Shown piece after piece: positions 17,902 to 29,451 of a stretch of 64,000 nt of DNA. This DNA comes from Pseudomonas sp. 30_B. Its GTDB lineage: Bacteria; Pseudomonadota; Gammaproteobacteria; Pseudomonadales; Pseudomonadaceae. A program made the translations under genes and the position numbers. How positions within the stretch are numbered: position 1 is the first letter of the stretch; every line of letters starts with the position of its first letter. Location: contig NZ_JAFGYY010000001.1 in assembly GCF_017491605.1 (NCBI RefSeq), positions 248,001 to 312,000 on the forward strand, written 5' to 3'. Below the pieces are notes generated by a model. It saw only the letters and a program-made list of their open reading frames with translations, made no database searches and had not been told where the DNA came from.

Positions 17902-19251
17902 TTAGTGCTTGTCCATGCCCAGCTTCTTCTCCAGATAGTGGATGTTCACGCCACCCTTGCAGAACTCTTTGTCGCGGACCAGATCCTTGTGCAGCTCGGT
18001 ATTGGTCTTGATGCCGTCGACGATCAGCTCGTCCAGGGCATTGCGCATGCGCGCCAGGGCTTCGTCACGGTCCTTGCCGTAGGCGATGACCTTGCCCACC
18101 AGCGAGTCGTAGTTCGGCGGTACGGCGTAGCCGCTGTACAGGTGCGAATCCACGCGCACGCCGTTGCCGCCGGGTGCATGGAAGTGCTTCACCTTGCCGG
18201 GGCTGGGCATGAAGGTCTTCGGGTCTTCGGCGTTGATCCGGCATTCCAGCGCATGGCCACGGATGACCACGTCTTCCTGCTTGATCGACAGCTTGTTGCC
18301 GGAGGCGATGCTGAGCATCTCCTTGACGATGTCGATACCGGTGACCATCTCCGACACCGGATGCTCCACCTGAACGCGGGTGTTCATCTCGATGAAGTAG
18401 AAGCGGCCGTTCTCGTACAGGAACTCGAAGGTGCCGGCGCCACGGTAGCCGATTTCCACGCAGGCCTGGACGCAGCGGGCCAGCACTTCGGCGCGGGCCT
18501 TCTCGTCGATGCCCGGGGCTGGAGCTTCTTCCAGCACCTTCTGGTGACGGCGCTGCAGGGAGCAGTCGCGGTCGCCCAGGTGGATGGCGTTGCCCTGGCC
18601 GTCGGAGAGCACCTGGACTTCCACGTGACGCGGATTGGTCAGGAACTTCTCCAGGTAGACCATCGAGTTGCCGAAGGCCGCGCCCGCTTCGGTGCGGGTC
18701 AGCTTGGCGGACTTGATCAGGTCTTCCTCGTTGTGCACGACGCGCATGCCGCGACCACCACCGCCACCGGCGGCCTTGATGATCACCGGGTAGCCAACCT
18801 CGCGGGCGATCGCCAGCGCGGTCTCTTCGTCTTCCGGCAGCGGGCCGTCGGAGCCCGGTACGGTCGGAACGCCGGCTTTCTTCATGGCGTCCTTGGCGGA
18901 CACCTTGTCACCCATCAGGCGGATGACGTCGGCGCTCGGGCCGATGAAGGTGAAGCCCGAACGCTCGACCTGCTCGGCGAAGTCGGCGTTCTCGGCGAGG
19001 AAGCCGTAGCCGGGGTGGATACCCACGGCGCCGGTGACCTCGGCCGCGGCGATGATCGCCGGGATGTGCAGGTAGGACTGCGCAGCCGGGGCCGGACCGA
19101 TGCAGACCGCTTCGTCGGCCAGCGACAGGTGCATCAGTTCGCGGTCGGCGGTCGAGTGCACGGCCACCGTCTTGATGCCCAGTTCCTTGCACGCGCGCAG
19201 GATGCGCAGCGCGATTTCGCCGCGGTTGGCGATCAGTACTTTTTCCAACAT
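17902..19251 (-). CDS. accC: Acetyl-CoA carboxylase biotin carboxylase subunit AccC
   Basis: 449 residues, same length as E. coli AccC. ATP-dependent carboxylation of the biotin on AccB, the first committed step of fatty-acid synthesis. N-terminal [17 protein letters not shown]; Gly-rich ATP lid [12 protein letters not shown]; catalytic region [10 protein letters not shown] and [22 protein letters not shown]. It starts 17 bp after accB and is certainly co-transcribed. Confidence 0.98.
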   Translation of the reverse strand: MLEKVLIANRGEIALRILRACKELGIKTVAVHSTADRELMHLSLADEAVCIGPAPAAQSYLHIPAIIAAAEVTGAVGIHPGYGFLAENADFAEQVERSGFTFIGPSADVIRLMGDKVSAKDAMKKAGVPTVPGSDGPLPEDEETALAIAREVGYPVIIKAAGGGGGRGMRVVHNEEDLIKSAKLTRTEAGAAFGNSMVYLEKFLTNPRHVEVQVLSDGQGNAIHLGDRDCSLQRRHQKVLEEAPAPGIDEKARAEVLARCVQACVEIGYRGAGTFEFLYENGRFYFIEMNTRVQVEHPVSEMVTGIDIVKEMLSIASGNKLSIKQEDVVIRGHALECRINAEDPKTFMPSPGKVKHFHAPGGNGVRVDSHLYSGYAVPPNYDSLVGKVIAYGKDRDEALARMRNALDELIVDGIKTNTELHKDLVRDKEFCKGGVNIHYLEKKLGMDKH

Positions 19252-19268
19252 CGCAGGCTCTCCGCGGC

Positions 19269-19736
19269 TTAAACGATGGTGAACAGGGGCTGGTCGAACT
19301 CGACCGGCTGGCCGTTCTCCACGAGGATCTGACCGATCACGCCGCTGGTTTCAGCCTCAATGTGGTTCATCATCTTCATGGCTTCGACGATGCACAGGAT
19401 GTCGCCTTTCTTCACGCTCTGGCCGACTTCGACGAAGTTGGCGGAAGTCGGCGAGGCCGCGCGGTAGAAGGTGCCGACCATCGGCGAACGCACGGCGTTG
19501 CCGTTGAGCGCCTGTGCAGCCGGAGCGGCTTCGGCAGCCGGGGCCGGAGCTGCGGCGGCCGGAGCGGCTGCGGCAGGTGCCGGAGCGTAGGCCGGGGCGG
19601 CAGCGTAGATCGGCTGGGCGGCGGTCTTGCTGTGACGGCTGATGCGTACGGACTCTTCGCCCTCTTTGATTTCCAGCTCGTCGATACCGGATTCTTCGAG
19701 CAGTTCGATCAGTTTCTTGACTTTACGGATGTCCAT
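19269..19736 (-). CDS. accB: Biotin carboxyl carrier protein AccB
   Basis: 155 residues. The N-terminal helix region [16 protein letters not shown] is followed by an Ala/Pro-rich linker (about 45-75) and a C-terminal biotinyl domain with the biotinylated lysine in EAMKMMN. Partner of AccC. It has the usual thumb-type biotinyl domain of bacterial AccB and lies directly after aroQ. Confidence 0.98.
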   Translation of the reverse strand: MDIRKVKKLIELLEESGIDELEIKEGEESVRISRHSKTAAQPIYAAAPAYAPAPAAAAPAAAAPAPAAEAAPAAQALNGNAVRSPMVGTFYRAASPTSANFVEVGQSVKKGDILCIVEAMKMMNHIEAETSGVIGQILVENGQPVEFDQPLFTIV

Positions 19737-19760
19737 CAGTGTTCGCTCTCCCAGGTGAGG

Positions 19761-20204
19761 TCACGGGCGTTCAAGTTGTTCAAGGGCGGATTCCAGGGCC
19801 AGGCGGTAGCCTGTGGCGCCCAGACCGCAGATCACCCCTACCGCCACGTCGGAGAAGTAGGAGTGATGCCGGAAAGGTTCGCGTTTGTGCACGTTGGAAA
19901 GGTGCACTTCGATGAATGGGATGCTCACTGCGAGCAATGCGTCACGTAGAGCGACACTTGTATGCGTGAACGCGGCCGGATTGATGAGGATGAAGTCCAC
20001 GCCTTCGCTACGCGCAGCGTGGATCCGGTCGATCAGTTCGTACTCGGCATTGCTCTGCAGGTGCATCAGGTGGTGGCCGGCCTCGCGGGCGCGGCGCTCC
20101 AGGTCCTGGTTGATCTGCTCGAGGGTGACGGAGCCGTACTTGTCGGGCTCGCGGGTGCCCAGCAGGTTGAGGTTGGGCCCGTGCAGTACCAGTAAGGTCG
20201 CCAT
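19761..20204 (-). CDS. aroQ: 3-dehydroquinate dehydratase, type II
   Basis: 147 residues. Dehydrates 3-dehydroquinate in the shikimate pathway. The type II signature [17 protein letters not shown] contains the catalytic loop Arg and Tyr region (DKYG), and [10 protein letters not shown] and [17 protein letters not shown] hold the conserved Asn, His and Arg residues. Upstream of accB, the common aroQ-accB-accC arrangement. P. aeruginosa has two aroQ paralogues; this position corresponds to aroQ1. Confidence 0.97.
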   Translation of the reverse strand: MATLLVLHGPNLNLLGTREPDKYGSVTLEQINQDLERRAREAGHHLMHLQSNAEYELIDRIHAARSEGVDFILINPAAFTHTSVALRDALLAVSIPFIEVHLSNVHKREPFRHHSYFSDVAVGVICGLGATGYRLALESALEQLERP

Positions 20205-20360
20205 CTGGATGCTGTTGTCCTTCTCTTAGGCGGAAAAAGATAGGGCGGGACTATGCCGGAAAGCTGGCGTGACTGTCCAGTCATGCAGGTTTTGCCGTAG
20301 ATGTCGGCATGTTGCCAGCCGATTACGGCAAAACTATTGCAGTGCCAGGGGCCGAATCAC

Positions 20361-22220
20361 TCAGCCGCGGGAAGTGGCCTGGCGCAGGCGTTCGGCGAGG
20401 GTGGCGGCATCGGTTTCGCCGATGATGCGCAGATCGCTCCATTCGTCGCCTTTCGCCGAGAAGAACAGCAGCGCGGGCGGGCCGAACAGGTTGAAGCGGT
20501 CGAGCAGGGCGCGCTGTTCCTCGGTGCTGGCGGTCATGTCGAAGCGCAGCAGGACGAAGCCGGGCAGTTGCGCCTGGACTTCCGGCGTCGGCAGTACCTG
20601 GCGTTCGATGATCTTGCAGCTGATGCACCAGTCGGCGTACCAGTCCAGCAGCACCGGCCGCCCGGCGGCCAGGGCGCTGGCCAGGGCGGCATCGAGCTGG
20701 GCGGGGGTGGTGATGTTCTGCCAGTCGCCGGGTGTCGAGGTCGGCGGACCGGCATGCAGGCCCGGCGTGCTGCGGCCCAGCGGGTGCATCGGGTCGGACT
20801 CGCCGCGCAGTGCGCCGGTCCAGGCGACCACTGCGTAGACCAGGAGCATCAGGCCGAACAGTTGGCCGGCGCGTTGCAGCGGCTTCTTCGGTCCCAGTTC
20901 CAGGGTGCCCATGGCGATCGCGACACCGCCGGCCAGGGTGCCCCAGAGGGTCAGCGCCACCGGGCCCGCGACCAGGCGTTCGAGCATCCAGATGGCCACC
21001 GCCAGCAGCATCACGCCGAAGACGTTGCGCACGCCGTTCATCCAGGCGCCGCTCTTGGGCAGCAGTGCGCCGCCGCCGACGGCGAAGACCACCAGCGGGG
21101 TGCCCATGCCCAGGCCAAGGGAGAACAGCAGCATGCCGCCACCGACAGCGTCCCCGGTGCTGCTGATATAGAGCAGCAGGCCGGCCAGCGGGGCGGTGAC
21201 GCAGGGCGATACCAGCAGGCTGGAAAGCACGCCCAGGGTTGCCGCGCCGGCGATGGAGCCGCCGCGGGTGTTGTTGGCCATGTTGTCCAGGCGTTCGCGC
21301 ACGAAGCCCGGCAGGCGCAGTTCGAACACGCCGAACATGGCGATGGCGAAGACTACGAAGAAGGCCGCGAAAGGCACCAGCACCCAGGGCGATTGCAGCA
21401 TCGCCTGCAGGTTGAGCTTGGCGCCGAACAGGCCCATCAGGGTGCCGAGCACCGCGTAGCAGACCGCCATCGGCAGCACGTAGGCCAGCGACAGCGCCAG
21501 GCCGCGCATGCCGCCCGGTCGGCCGCGCAGGACCACGCCGGAGAGGATCGGCAGCATCGGCAGCACGCAGGGGGTGAAGGTCAGCGCCAGGCCCAGCAGG
21601 AAGAAGATCACCAGGGCGCGGCCGAGCTTCTTGATCTTGCCCGGCTCATGGTCGCCCAGCAGGCTGGCCAGCGGGTTGTCGCCGGTGGCGGCCTTGGCGG
21701 TGCTACTGCTGGCCGCAGCTGCGGTGACCACGCTGGCGGCCTGGCCATCGGCGATCCGCAGGCGGGTGGTTTCCGGCGCGTAGCACAGGCCCTTGTCGGC
21801 ACAGCCCTGGTAGCTCACCACCAGGGTGAAGGGCTTGTGCTGCGGGTTGTTCAGCGGAACGTCGAGGTCGGTGATCGCGTAGTAGACGACCGTGTCGCCG
21901 AAGTAGTCGTCATGGTGCTGCTTGCCCGGCGGCAGCTTCACCTCGCCCACGGTCACGCCGCTGTCGGCGGGCTCGACCTTGAAGCTGAAACGGTGCTGGT
22001 AGAGGTAGTAGCCGTCGGCATTGATGAAGCGCAGCTTCACCTGCTGGCTGTCGCTGTCCTCGACGCTGACGCGGAAGGCCTCGGCCACCGGCAGGAAATC
22101 GCCCCTGGCCGGTTGCCCGACGGCGAAGCCGCCCTTGTCGGCGGGTTTGTCGAACAGGCCGGCGGAAGCTGGCAGGGCGACCAGGAGCAGGAGCAGGGTG
22201 AGCAGGCGGCGCATGGACAT
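20361..22220 (-). CDS. dsbD: Thiol:disulfide interchange protein DsbD
   Basis: 619 residues. Carries electrons from cytoplasmic thioredoxin to periplasmic DsbC/DsbG and cytochrome c maturation. A signal peptide (about 1-20) and N-terminal periplasmic domain with the Cys pair in GCADKGLCYAP are followed by an eight-helix membrane domain with redox Cys in FTPCVLPMLPILSG and VSPCVTAPLAG, then a C-terminal thioredoxin domain with WCISCK. All six redox cysteines are present. ATG 22220 (MSMRRLL) is chosen; the ATG at 22214 is nearly as good. It is the third gene upstream of accB, as dipZ is in P. aeruginosa. Confidence 0.96.
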   Translation of the reverse strand: MSMRRLLTLLLLLVALPASAGLFDKPADKGGFAVGQPARGDFLPVAEAFRVSVEDSDSQQVKLRFINADGYYLYQHRFSFKVEPADSGVTVGEVKLPPGKQHHDDYFGDTVVYYAITDLDVPLNNPQHKPFTLVVSYQGCADKGLCYAPETTRLRIADGQAASVVTAAAASSSTAKAATGDNPLASLLGDHEPGKIKKLGRALVIFFLLGLALTFTPCVLPMLPILSGVVLRGRPGGMRGLALSLAYVLPMAVCYAVLGTLMGLFGAKLNLQAMLQSPWVLVPFAAFFVVFAIAMFGVFELRLPGFVRERLDNMANNTRGGSIAGAATLGVLSSLLVSPCVTAPLAGLLLYISSTGDAVGGGMLLFSLGLGMGTPLVVFAVGGGALLPKSGAWMNGVRNVFGVMLLAVAIWMLERLVAGPVALTLWGTLAGGVAIAMGTLELGPKKPLQRAGQLFGLMLLVYAVVAWTGALRGESDPMHPLGRSTPGLHAGPPTSTPGDWQNITTPAQLDAALASALAAGRPVLLDWYADWCISCKIIERQVLPTPEVQAQLPGFVLLRFDMTASTEEQRALLDRFNLFGPPALLFFSAKGDEWSDLRIIGETDAATLAERLRQATSRG

Positions 22221-22351
22221 CTCGCGGACTACAAAGTGGCGGGCATGATAGCGGAAAGCGTCCGGCGCGGCCCGTGGTGCCGCAGGATGAGCTGTGACAA
22301 GAGATGAGCGGACCGTTCACGGGGCGCGGATGCTCCCTCTCATCGGCTGCG

Positions 22352-23260
22352 TCAATCGGCCGCGGGCTGGCCGAAGGCTTCCAGCAGGTCGCTGGCGAAG
22401 GCCTGTTCCGCGTCGCCGGGGTGGCGGCCGCGGTGGCGGGTCAGGCTGAAGGCCACGTCGAAGCCCAGCTCGTCCGGCAGCAACTCGCGCAACTGGCCGC
22501 GCTCGATCCAGGGCTGGGCGACGTGCCTGGGCAGGTAGCCCAGGTGCGCGCCGGAGAGGACGAACGCCAGGCTGCCGTCCACCTGTTCGCAGCGCGCGCT
22601 GCTGCGAGTGGTCTGCAGCGGCTGGTCGGCGGCGATGAAGCGGTAGGGATGGAGGACCTGGTCGGCATCGGCCAGCGACTCGCGAGTGGTTTTCTTCTCG
22701 GCGAAGGCCGGATGCCCGATTCCGCAATACAGCCCCTGCGGCTCGCTGAACAGCTCGACATGCTCCAGTGCCGACTGGGTGCCGGCGAAGTAACCGATGG
22801 CCAGGTGCAGGCGGTCCTGCAATAGAAGACGTTCCAGCTCGGCGGGCGTGGTGGTCACCAGTTCCAGGGTGACCGCCTCGTTGCGCCGGCGAAAACGCCG
22901 GACCGCTTCGGATAATTGCGCCAGCACCCGTTCGTCGAGGGCCTCGGACAGACCCAGGCGCACCTCGCCCAGCAGCTTGTCGGCGACTCCGTGGGCCTCG
23001 TTTCGAAAACCTTCGATGGCGATGAACAGCCGGCGGGTTGCCTGCAGCAGGTGTTCGCCCTTGGGCGTGAGGCGGAAGCCGCCCTTGCCGCGCTCGCACA
23101 GGCGATAGCCCAGGCGCGTCTCCAGCCTGGCCATCTGGATGCTGATACTCGGCTGGCTCAGTCCCAGTTCGCCTTGCGCCGCGCTGAAGCCGCCGCACTC
23201 GACCACGGTGACGAACAGGCGCAGCAGTTGCAGGTCGAGGTCGCGTAGTTGGCTGAGCAT
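22352..23260 (-). CDS. LysR-family regulator, divergent from the polyamine-type binding protein
   Basis: 302 residues. N-terminal winged helix LQLLRLFVTVVECGGFSAAQGELGLSQPSISIQMARLETRLGYRLCER is the LysR DNA-binding domain; a co-inducer-binding domain follows. The ATG at 23260 (MLSQLRDLDL) matches family starts. It is transcribed away from a solute-binding protein and an agmatinase-like gene, and the shared 116-bp region has a strong palindrome. By position and partner it resembles GbuR of P. aeruginosa, which controls guanidinobutyrase; the inducer cannot be read from the sequence. Confidence 0.9.
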   Translation of the reverse strand: MLSQLRDLDLQLLRLFVTVVECGGFSAAQGELGLSQPSISIQMARLETRLGYRLCERGKGGFRLTPKGEHLLQATRRLFIAIEGFRNEAHGVADKLLGEVRLGLSEALDERVLAQLSEAVRRFRRRNEAVTLELVTTTPAELERLLLQDRLHLAIGYFAGTQSALEHVELFSEPQGLYCGIGHPAFAEKKTTRESLADADQVLHPYRFIAADQPLQTTRSSARCEQVDGSLAFVLSGAHLGYLPRHVAQPWIERGQLRELLPDELGFDVAFSLTRHRGRHPGDAEQAFASDLLEAFGQPAAD

Positions 23261-23293
23261 CGGCCGGGTCCAATCATTGTGAATTGATAATGC

Positions 23294-23324
23294 CAAAGTA
23301 ATTAACTTTGTATTTTTACAAAGT
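23294..23324. promoter_or_regulatory. Overlapping palindromes, probable LysR operator
   Basis: ACTTTGTA-TTTT-TACAAAGT (23305-23324) has perfect 8-bp arms, and CAAAGT-AATTA-ACTTTG (23294-23310) overlaps it, giving three AAAGT/ACTTT half-sites in a very AT-rich patch. It lies 34 bp from the LysR start and 53 bp from the binding-protein start. Confidence 0.65.
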
Positions 23325-23376
23325 AAAGCCCCCGTCATGCTCGCCCCATAACCACAACAAACCCGAGGCGATGATC

Positions 23377-24468
23377 ATGCGTGCGTTCTTCTGGGCTCCA
23401 TTCACGGCGTTGCTCGCGGCCCTGGCCTTGCCCCTGCAGGCGCAGGAGCGGGTGCTCAACCTCTATAACTGGGCGGATTACGTCGGCGCCGATGCGCTCA
23501 AACGCTTCCAGGCCGAGACCGGCATCCGCGTGAAGTACGACACCTTCGACAGCGCCGAAGTCCTCGACAGCAAGCTGATGACCGGTGCCAGCGGCTATGA
23601 CCTGGTGTTCCCCGCCAGCAGCGGGCTGGCCCGGGCGATCCAGGCCAAGGCCGTGCAGCCGGTGGACAGTGCGCAGTTGAAGAACTTCGCCAACCTCGAC
23701 CCGGAGCTGCTGGCCAAGCTGGCTTCCATCGATCCGGGCAACCGCTTCGGCGTGCCCTACACCTGGGGCACCGTCGGCTTGGCAATCAACAAGGAAGCGG
23801 TGCTCAAGCGTATTCCCGATGCCCCGCTGGACAGCCTCGACCTGCTGTTCAAGCCCGAATATGCCTCGCGCCTGGCCGACTGCGGCATCTCGCTGATCGA
23901 CTCGCCGCAGGAAGTCATCAGCGTGGCGCTGAACTACCTGGGCAAGCCGCCCTACAGCACCGACGCGGCCGATCTTGCCCAGGTTCGCGACCTGCTGAAG
24001 CAGTTGCAGCCGAATGTGCGCTATGTCGCCAGCGGCAAGCACATCAACGACCTGGCCAACGGCACCCTCTGCGTTGCCTTGACCTACACCGGCGATGCAC
24101 TGATGGGCGCCGCGCAAGCGAAGCAGGCGAACAAGCCGTTCGAGGTGATCTACCGGATTCCCAGGGAAGGCACGCTGATCTGGTTCGACACCATGGCCAT
24201 CCCGGCGGACGCGCCGCACCCGCAGGAGGCCCGTGCCTTCATCGACTTCATGCTGCGCCCGGACTCCATCGCCGAGTTGACCAACACTCTGTACTTCGCC
24301 AACGCCAACCGGAAGGCCACGCCGCTGCTGTCGGCCGAGGTGGCGAACGATCCGGACATCTACCCGCCGGCCGCCGTGCGCCAGAAGTTGTTCGGCGAAC
24401 AGCTGCTGACCCTGAAGCAGCAGCGCGAGCGCACCCGGCTGTGGACTTCGTTCCGCACCCGTACCTGA
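23377..24468 (+). CDS. Periplasmic polyamine-type substrate-binding protein (PotF/SpuD-like)
   Basis: 363 residues. The signal peptide MRAFFWAPFTALLAALALPLQAQ is followed by the family start ERVLNLYNWADYVG and by DLVFPASSGLARAIQ and GVPYTWGTVGLAINK, all typical of PotD/PotF/SpuD proteins. ATG 23377 is preferred over 23371 because GAGG at 23365-23368 then has correct spacing. No permease or ATPase genes of an importer lie beside it, so it either serves a distant transporter or acts as a sensor component. Its neighbour is an agmatinase-family hydrolase, suggesting a guanidino compound or polyamine ligand. Confidence 0.9.
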   Translation: MRAFFWAPFTALLAALALPLQAQERVLNLYNWADYVGADALKRFQAETGIRVKYDTFDSAEVLDSKLMTGASGYDLVFPASSGLARAIQAKAVQPVDSAQLKNFANLDPELLAKLASIDPGNRFGVPYTWGTVGLAINKEAVLKRIPDAPLDSLDLLFKPEYASRLADCGISLIDSPQEVISVALNYLGKPPYSTDAADLAQVRDLLKQLQPNVRYVASGKHINDLANGTLCVALTYTGDALMGAAQAKQANKPFEVIYRIPREGTLIWFDTMAIPADAPHPQEARAFIDFMLRPDSIAELTNTLYFANANRKATPLLSAEVANDPDIYPPAAVRQKLFGEQLLTLKQQRERTRLWTSFRTRT

Positions 24469-24476
24469 ACCTCCCT

Positions 24477-24523
24477 GTAGGAGTGGGCCATGCCCGCGAT
24501 TCGCGCCCATGGGGCGCTCCTAC
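24477..24523. repeat. REP-like hairpin
   Basis: GTAGGAGTGGGCC ... GGGGCGCTCCTAC inverted unit between the binding-protein gene and the agmatinase gene, just after the stop of the former. Confidence 0.8.
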
Positions 24524-24563
24524 ACCCAATACCGTGACCACCGATAACTACGACGAGAACGCC

Positions 24564-25526
24564 ATGGACCAAGCCCACGACAACGACCAGGCCATCACCC
24601 GCGACAGCCTCTACGGCACCGCCGCCGAGTCCACCTACGCCGGCGTCACCAGCTTCATGCGCCGCCGCTACAGTCGCGACCTGCGCGGTGTGGACCTGGT
24701 GGTGAGCGGCGTGCCGTTCGACACCGCCACCACCAACCGCCCTGGCAGCCGCTTCGGACCGCGCGCGATCCGCGCCGCCTCGGTGCAAATGGCCTGGGCC
24801 CGGCACTTCCCCTGGGAGTTCGATCCCTTCGATCACCTGGCGGTGGTCGACTATGGCGACTGCGCCTTCGACCACGGCGTGCCGCAGGAAACCCCGGAGG
24901 CCATCGAGGCCCACGCCAACCGCATCCTCGATGCCGGCTGCGCGCTGCTGACCCTGGGTGGCGACCACTTCATCAGCTACCCGCTGCTCAAGGCCCATGC
25001 GAAGAAGCACGGCCCGCTGTCGCTGATCCACTTCGACGCCCACAGCGATACCTGGCCCGACGAGGACTGCCAGCGCATCGATCACGGCACCATGTTCTAC
25101 CATGCGGCCCGCGAAGGGCTGGTCGACCCGTCGCGCTCGGTACAGGTCGGCCTGCGCACCACCAACGACGATGTGATGGGCTTCCAGGTACTGGACGCCC
25201 GCGAGGTTCACCGCCATTCGCCGCAGGCCATCGCCGAACGCATCCGCGCGCGGGTCGGCGACAACCCGGTGTACCTGACCTTCGACATCGACTGCCTCGA
25301 CCCGGCCTTCGCTCCGGGTACCGGCACGCCGGTCTGTGGCGGGCTGAGTTCGCACCAGGCGCTGGAGATTCTTCGTGCGCTGCGCGGGATCAACCTGGTG
25401 GGGATGGACGTGGTGGAAGTGGCTCCGCCCTACGACAACGCCGAGATCACCGCCCTGGCCGGCGCGACCCTGGCGATGGAGATGGTTTGCCTGTATGCGG
25501 CGCGGCACAAGCTGGGCGAGCGCTGA
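24564..25526 (+). CDS. speB: Agmatinase / guanidinobutyrase family ureohydrolase
   Basis: 320 residues, ureohydrolase (arginase) fold. Binuclear Mn ligands are visible in GGDHFIS (His), DAHSD (Asp, His, Asp) and FDIDCLDPAFAPGTGTP (two Asp). The enzyme releases urea from a guanidino substrate. Agmatine and 4-guanidinobutyrate enzymes are hard to tell apart by eye; adjacency to a LysR regulator resembles gbuR-gbuA of P. aeruginosa, so guanidinobutyrate is a good guess. ATG 24564 has ACGAGAA upstream. The urea produced would be a nitrogen source, a theme shared with urt and speA in this window. Confidence 0.9.
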   Translation: MDQAHDNDQAITRDSLYGTAAESTYAGVTSFMRRRYSRDLRGVDLVVSGVPFDTATTNRPGSRFGPRAIRAASVQMAWARHFPWEFDPFDHLAVVDYGDCAFDHGVPQETPEAIEAHANRILDAGCALLTLGGDHFISYPLLKAHAKKHGPLSLIHFDAHSDTWPDEDCQRIDHGTMFYHAAREGLVDPSRSVQVGLRTTNDDVMGFQVLDAREVHRHSPQAIAERIRARVGDNPVYLTFDIDCLDPAFAPGTGTPVCGGLSSHQALEILRALRGINLVGMDVVEVAPPYDNAEITALAGATLAMEMVCLYAARHKLGER

Positions 25527-25568
25527 GCACCGCTAGCTCGCGAACCGTTGGCATTGTGCCGGCGCATG

Positions 25569-25687
25569 CCCTCACCCCAGCCCTCTCCCAAAGGGAGAGG
25601 GAGCCGTCCGTGCCGGCTGATGCTGAGGTTTCGTCCTGCACCGAACGGTCCCCTCTCCCGCTTGCGGGAGAGGGTTAGGGTGAGGGG
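25569..25687. repeat. CCCTCACCC/GGGTGAGGG inverted repeat pair
   Basis: CCCTCACCCCAGCCCTCTCCC and the inverted CCTCTCCC...GGGAGAGGGTTAGGGTGAGGGG flank a short spacer between the convergent agmatinase and ctpL genes. Same family as 52527 and 53264. It may act as a bidirectional terminator. Confidence 0.8.
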
Positions 25688-25754
25688 CTCTTGATCTTCA
25701 AGGACGGCTCACTGCCTTGATCGCGCGCAGGGAGCGCCCTACAGGTAGGGTCCG

Positions 25755-27722
25755 TTACACCCGAAACGCCCGCACCGCGGTGTGCAACGCACCGCCCAGC
25801 TCCTGCAACTGCTCGCCCTGACTGCGCCCCTGGCCGATCAGGCGCAGGTTTTCGCTGCCCAGTGCGTGGATGCGCTCGCTGTGGGAGCGGATCTCGCTGA
25901 CCGCGCCGCTCTGTTGCGCCGACCCTTCCGCAATACGCTCGGCCATGCTGGCGATGGTGCGGATGGCTTCCACCACCTCGTCCAAAGCACCCTCGGCGGC
26001 ACCGGCCTGGCTGGCGGTGACTTCGGCGTGCTCGACCTGGCTGCGCATCGCCTCCACCGACTGCCGCGCAGCTTGCTGCAGGCGTGCGGTGAGCTGCTGG
26101 ATTTCCTCGGTGGCGCCGGCGGTGCGCAGGGCCAGCGAGCGCACTTCCTCGGCGACCACTGCAAAGCCTCGGCCTTGTTCGCCGGCACGGGCCGCTTCGA
26201 TCGCGGCGTTGAGCGCCAGCAGGTTGGTCTGTTCGGCGATGGAACGGATCACCCCCAGCACGTTGCCGATGGTGGCCGACTCCTCGGCCAGGTTCTCGAT
26301 GGCCTGGGCGTTGCTCTGCACCTCGTCCACCAGTGCGCGCATGCCGCTCAGGCTGTTGCCGATTACCCGCTGCCCCTGTTCCACCGCCACGCCGGCGGCC
26401 TGGCTGGCCGAAGCCGCCTGGCTGGCGTCGCCAGCCACCTGCTGGATCGCCGCTTCCATATGGCCCAGGGCGTCGCGGATTTCCCCGGTGTCGCTGGCCT
26501 GGCGCTCGGCGCCGGCGTGCAGGCCGCCGCTGAGTTCGACCAGGGCGCGGCTGCTGCCGGCGACTTCCTCGGCGCGTTGGTGGATGGTGCCGACCAGGGT
26601 GCCGAGGAAGTCGCGCAGGCGGTTCAGCGATTCCTGCAGCTCCAGCAGGTCGTGGGTGCGGGTGGCCAGGGCGATAGGTTTGGCGAAGTCGCCGCGGGCC
26701 CAGGTGGACAGCGCCGGGACCAGTTGGCCGAGCACGCGCGCCAGGCGGCGCTGCAAGGTGTCGATGAGCAGCGCGGTGGCGAGGATCAGGGCGATCAGCG
26801 CACCCTGGATCAACCGCACCTGCGCCTGGATCTTCGAGCGCTCCTCGCGTACCTGTGGCTCCAGGGTCGCCAGGGCCTGCTGCACGGCGCCCAGGCGCTG
26901 GGCAGTGGCAGTGGCAAGCTCCTGGCGCTGGGCGATCAGTTGGCGGGTACGGTCCAGTTCATCGGGATAGCGGCGCAGCACGCCGGCCAGGTCGCGCTTG
27001 AGGCCGACGCCACGGTCCTCGCTTTGCTGTTCGGCGGCGGGCTGGGTGTCCAGGCCCATCATCGCGGCGAAGTCGTCGGAGGCGGAGGCCTGCTGTTGCA
27101 GTACGCCGAGCAGGGGCAGGGCGTCGATGCGCTCGGCAAGCTGGCGCAGGCTGTCGAGTTCGCGCTGGATGTCCTGGGCCAGTGCGGGGTTGCCACTTTC
27201 CACCAGCTTGGCGCGGGCATGGGCCAGGCGGGTGAGGTGCAGGCCGGCCTGCAGCAGCGGGGCGCGGTACTCGGCGGCGGCGGGGTTCTGGCTGGCGTCG
27301 GCATAGGCACCGAGCTGGTCGAGGGCGGCCAGCAGGTCGCGCTCGGCTTGCAGCAGCAGACCCTGCGGATCGCCGGCCAGCTTGCCGGCCGCCAGCAGTT
27401 GGTTGCCGCTGAATTGGTGCAGTTCGTCGAGGCTCCGGCCCAGGAGCTGCCCGAGGCTCTCCGGCAATTGCGGAAGCTCCGCGGCCAGTTCGTCCAGCGC
27501 CTGCTGGGCGGCCTTCTGTTTAAGCGCATCACCGCTGGCGAGGTAGGCCTGGATGTTCTGCGAGACCTTGCGCTCGAAGTCCTGGGAGAGTTCCAGGTAG
27601 CGGTCCATCAGGGTGAACGGGCGCTCCAGCGCGCGCTGCGACCACCACAGGGTGGCGCCCAGCGCGAGGCACACGAGCAGGAGCAGGAAGGTGTTGAGGT
27701 TGGTCAGCAGCTTGAGGCGCAT
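25755..27722 (-). CDS. ctpL: Methyl-accepting chemotaxis protein CtpL
   Basis: 655 residues. An N-terminal membrane helix, a long helical periplasmic ligand domain (about 30-300), a second membrane helix ([17 protein letters not shown]), a HAMP-like linker and a cytoplasmic signalling domain with the hairpin-tip motif [35 protein letters not shown]. The position upstream of gcbA and near dsbD matches PA4844 of P. aeruginosa, where CtpL mediates taxis to low inorganic phosphate and related compounds. Assignment rests on family plus synteny; the ligand is inferred. Confidence 0.87.
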   Translation of the reverse strand: MRLKLLTNLNTFLLLLVCLALGATLWWSQRALERPFTLMDRYLELSQDFERKVSQNIQAYLASGDALKQKAAQQALDELAAELPQLPESLGQLLGRSLDELHQFSGNQLLAAGKLAGDPQGLLLQAERDLLAALDQLGAYADASQNPAAAEYRAPLLQAGLHLTRLAHARAKLVESGNPALAQDIQRELDSLRQLAERIDALPLLGVLQQQASASDDFAAMMGLDTQPAAEQQSEDRGVGLKRDLAGVLRRYPDELDRTRQLIAQRQELATATAQRLGAVQQALATLEPQVREERSKIQAQVRLIQGALIALILATALLIDTLQRRLARVLGQLVPALSTWARGDFAKPIALATRTHDLLELQESLNRLRDFLGTLVGTIHQRAEEVAGSSRALVELSGGLHAGAERQASDTGEIRDALGHMEAAIQQVAGDASQAASASQAAGVAVEQGQRVIGNSLSGMRALVDEVQSNAQAIENLAEESATIGNVLGVIRSIAEQTNLLALNAAIEAARAGEQGRGFAVVAEEVRSLALRTAGATEEIQQLTARLQQAARQSVEAMRSQVEHAEVTASQAGAAEGALDEVVEAIRTIASMAERIAEGSAQQSGAVSEIRSHSERIHALGSENLRLIGQGRSQGEQLQELGGALHTAVRAFRV

Positions 27723-27776
27723 GGCAGGTCTCGACCGACAGCGGAAAACGGCGAGTCATGACCCTATTGCAGTTTC

Positions 27777-27794
27777 GTTACCGGCTAATGACAA
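27777..27794 (-). promoter_or_regulatory. Possible Pho box upstream of ctpL
   Basis: On the minus strand TTGTCAT-TAGC-CGGTAAC: the first half differs by one base from CTGTCAT, the 4-base spacing is right, and the second half matches 4 of 7. It is 55 bp upstream of the ctpL ATG. Plausible because CtpL is phosphate-starvation induced in P. aeruginosa, but the second half is weak. Confidence 0.35.
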
Positions 27795-27843
27795 GGTGCC
27801 AGTATCTGGTCGGTAAATAGCGCGGCAGAGCGCCGCGCAGGGC

Positions 27844-29451
<1,608 letters not shown>

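Noticed and set aside
23308..23376. Upstream start of the polyamine-type binding protein
   Set aside because: It begins inside the palindromic operator and adds residues before an otherwise complete signal peptide; ATG 23377 has a properly spaced GAGG.
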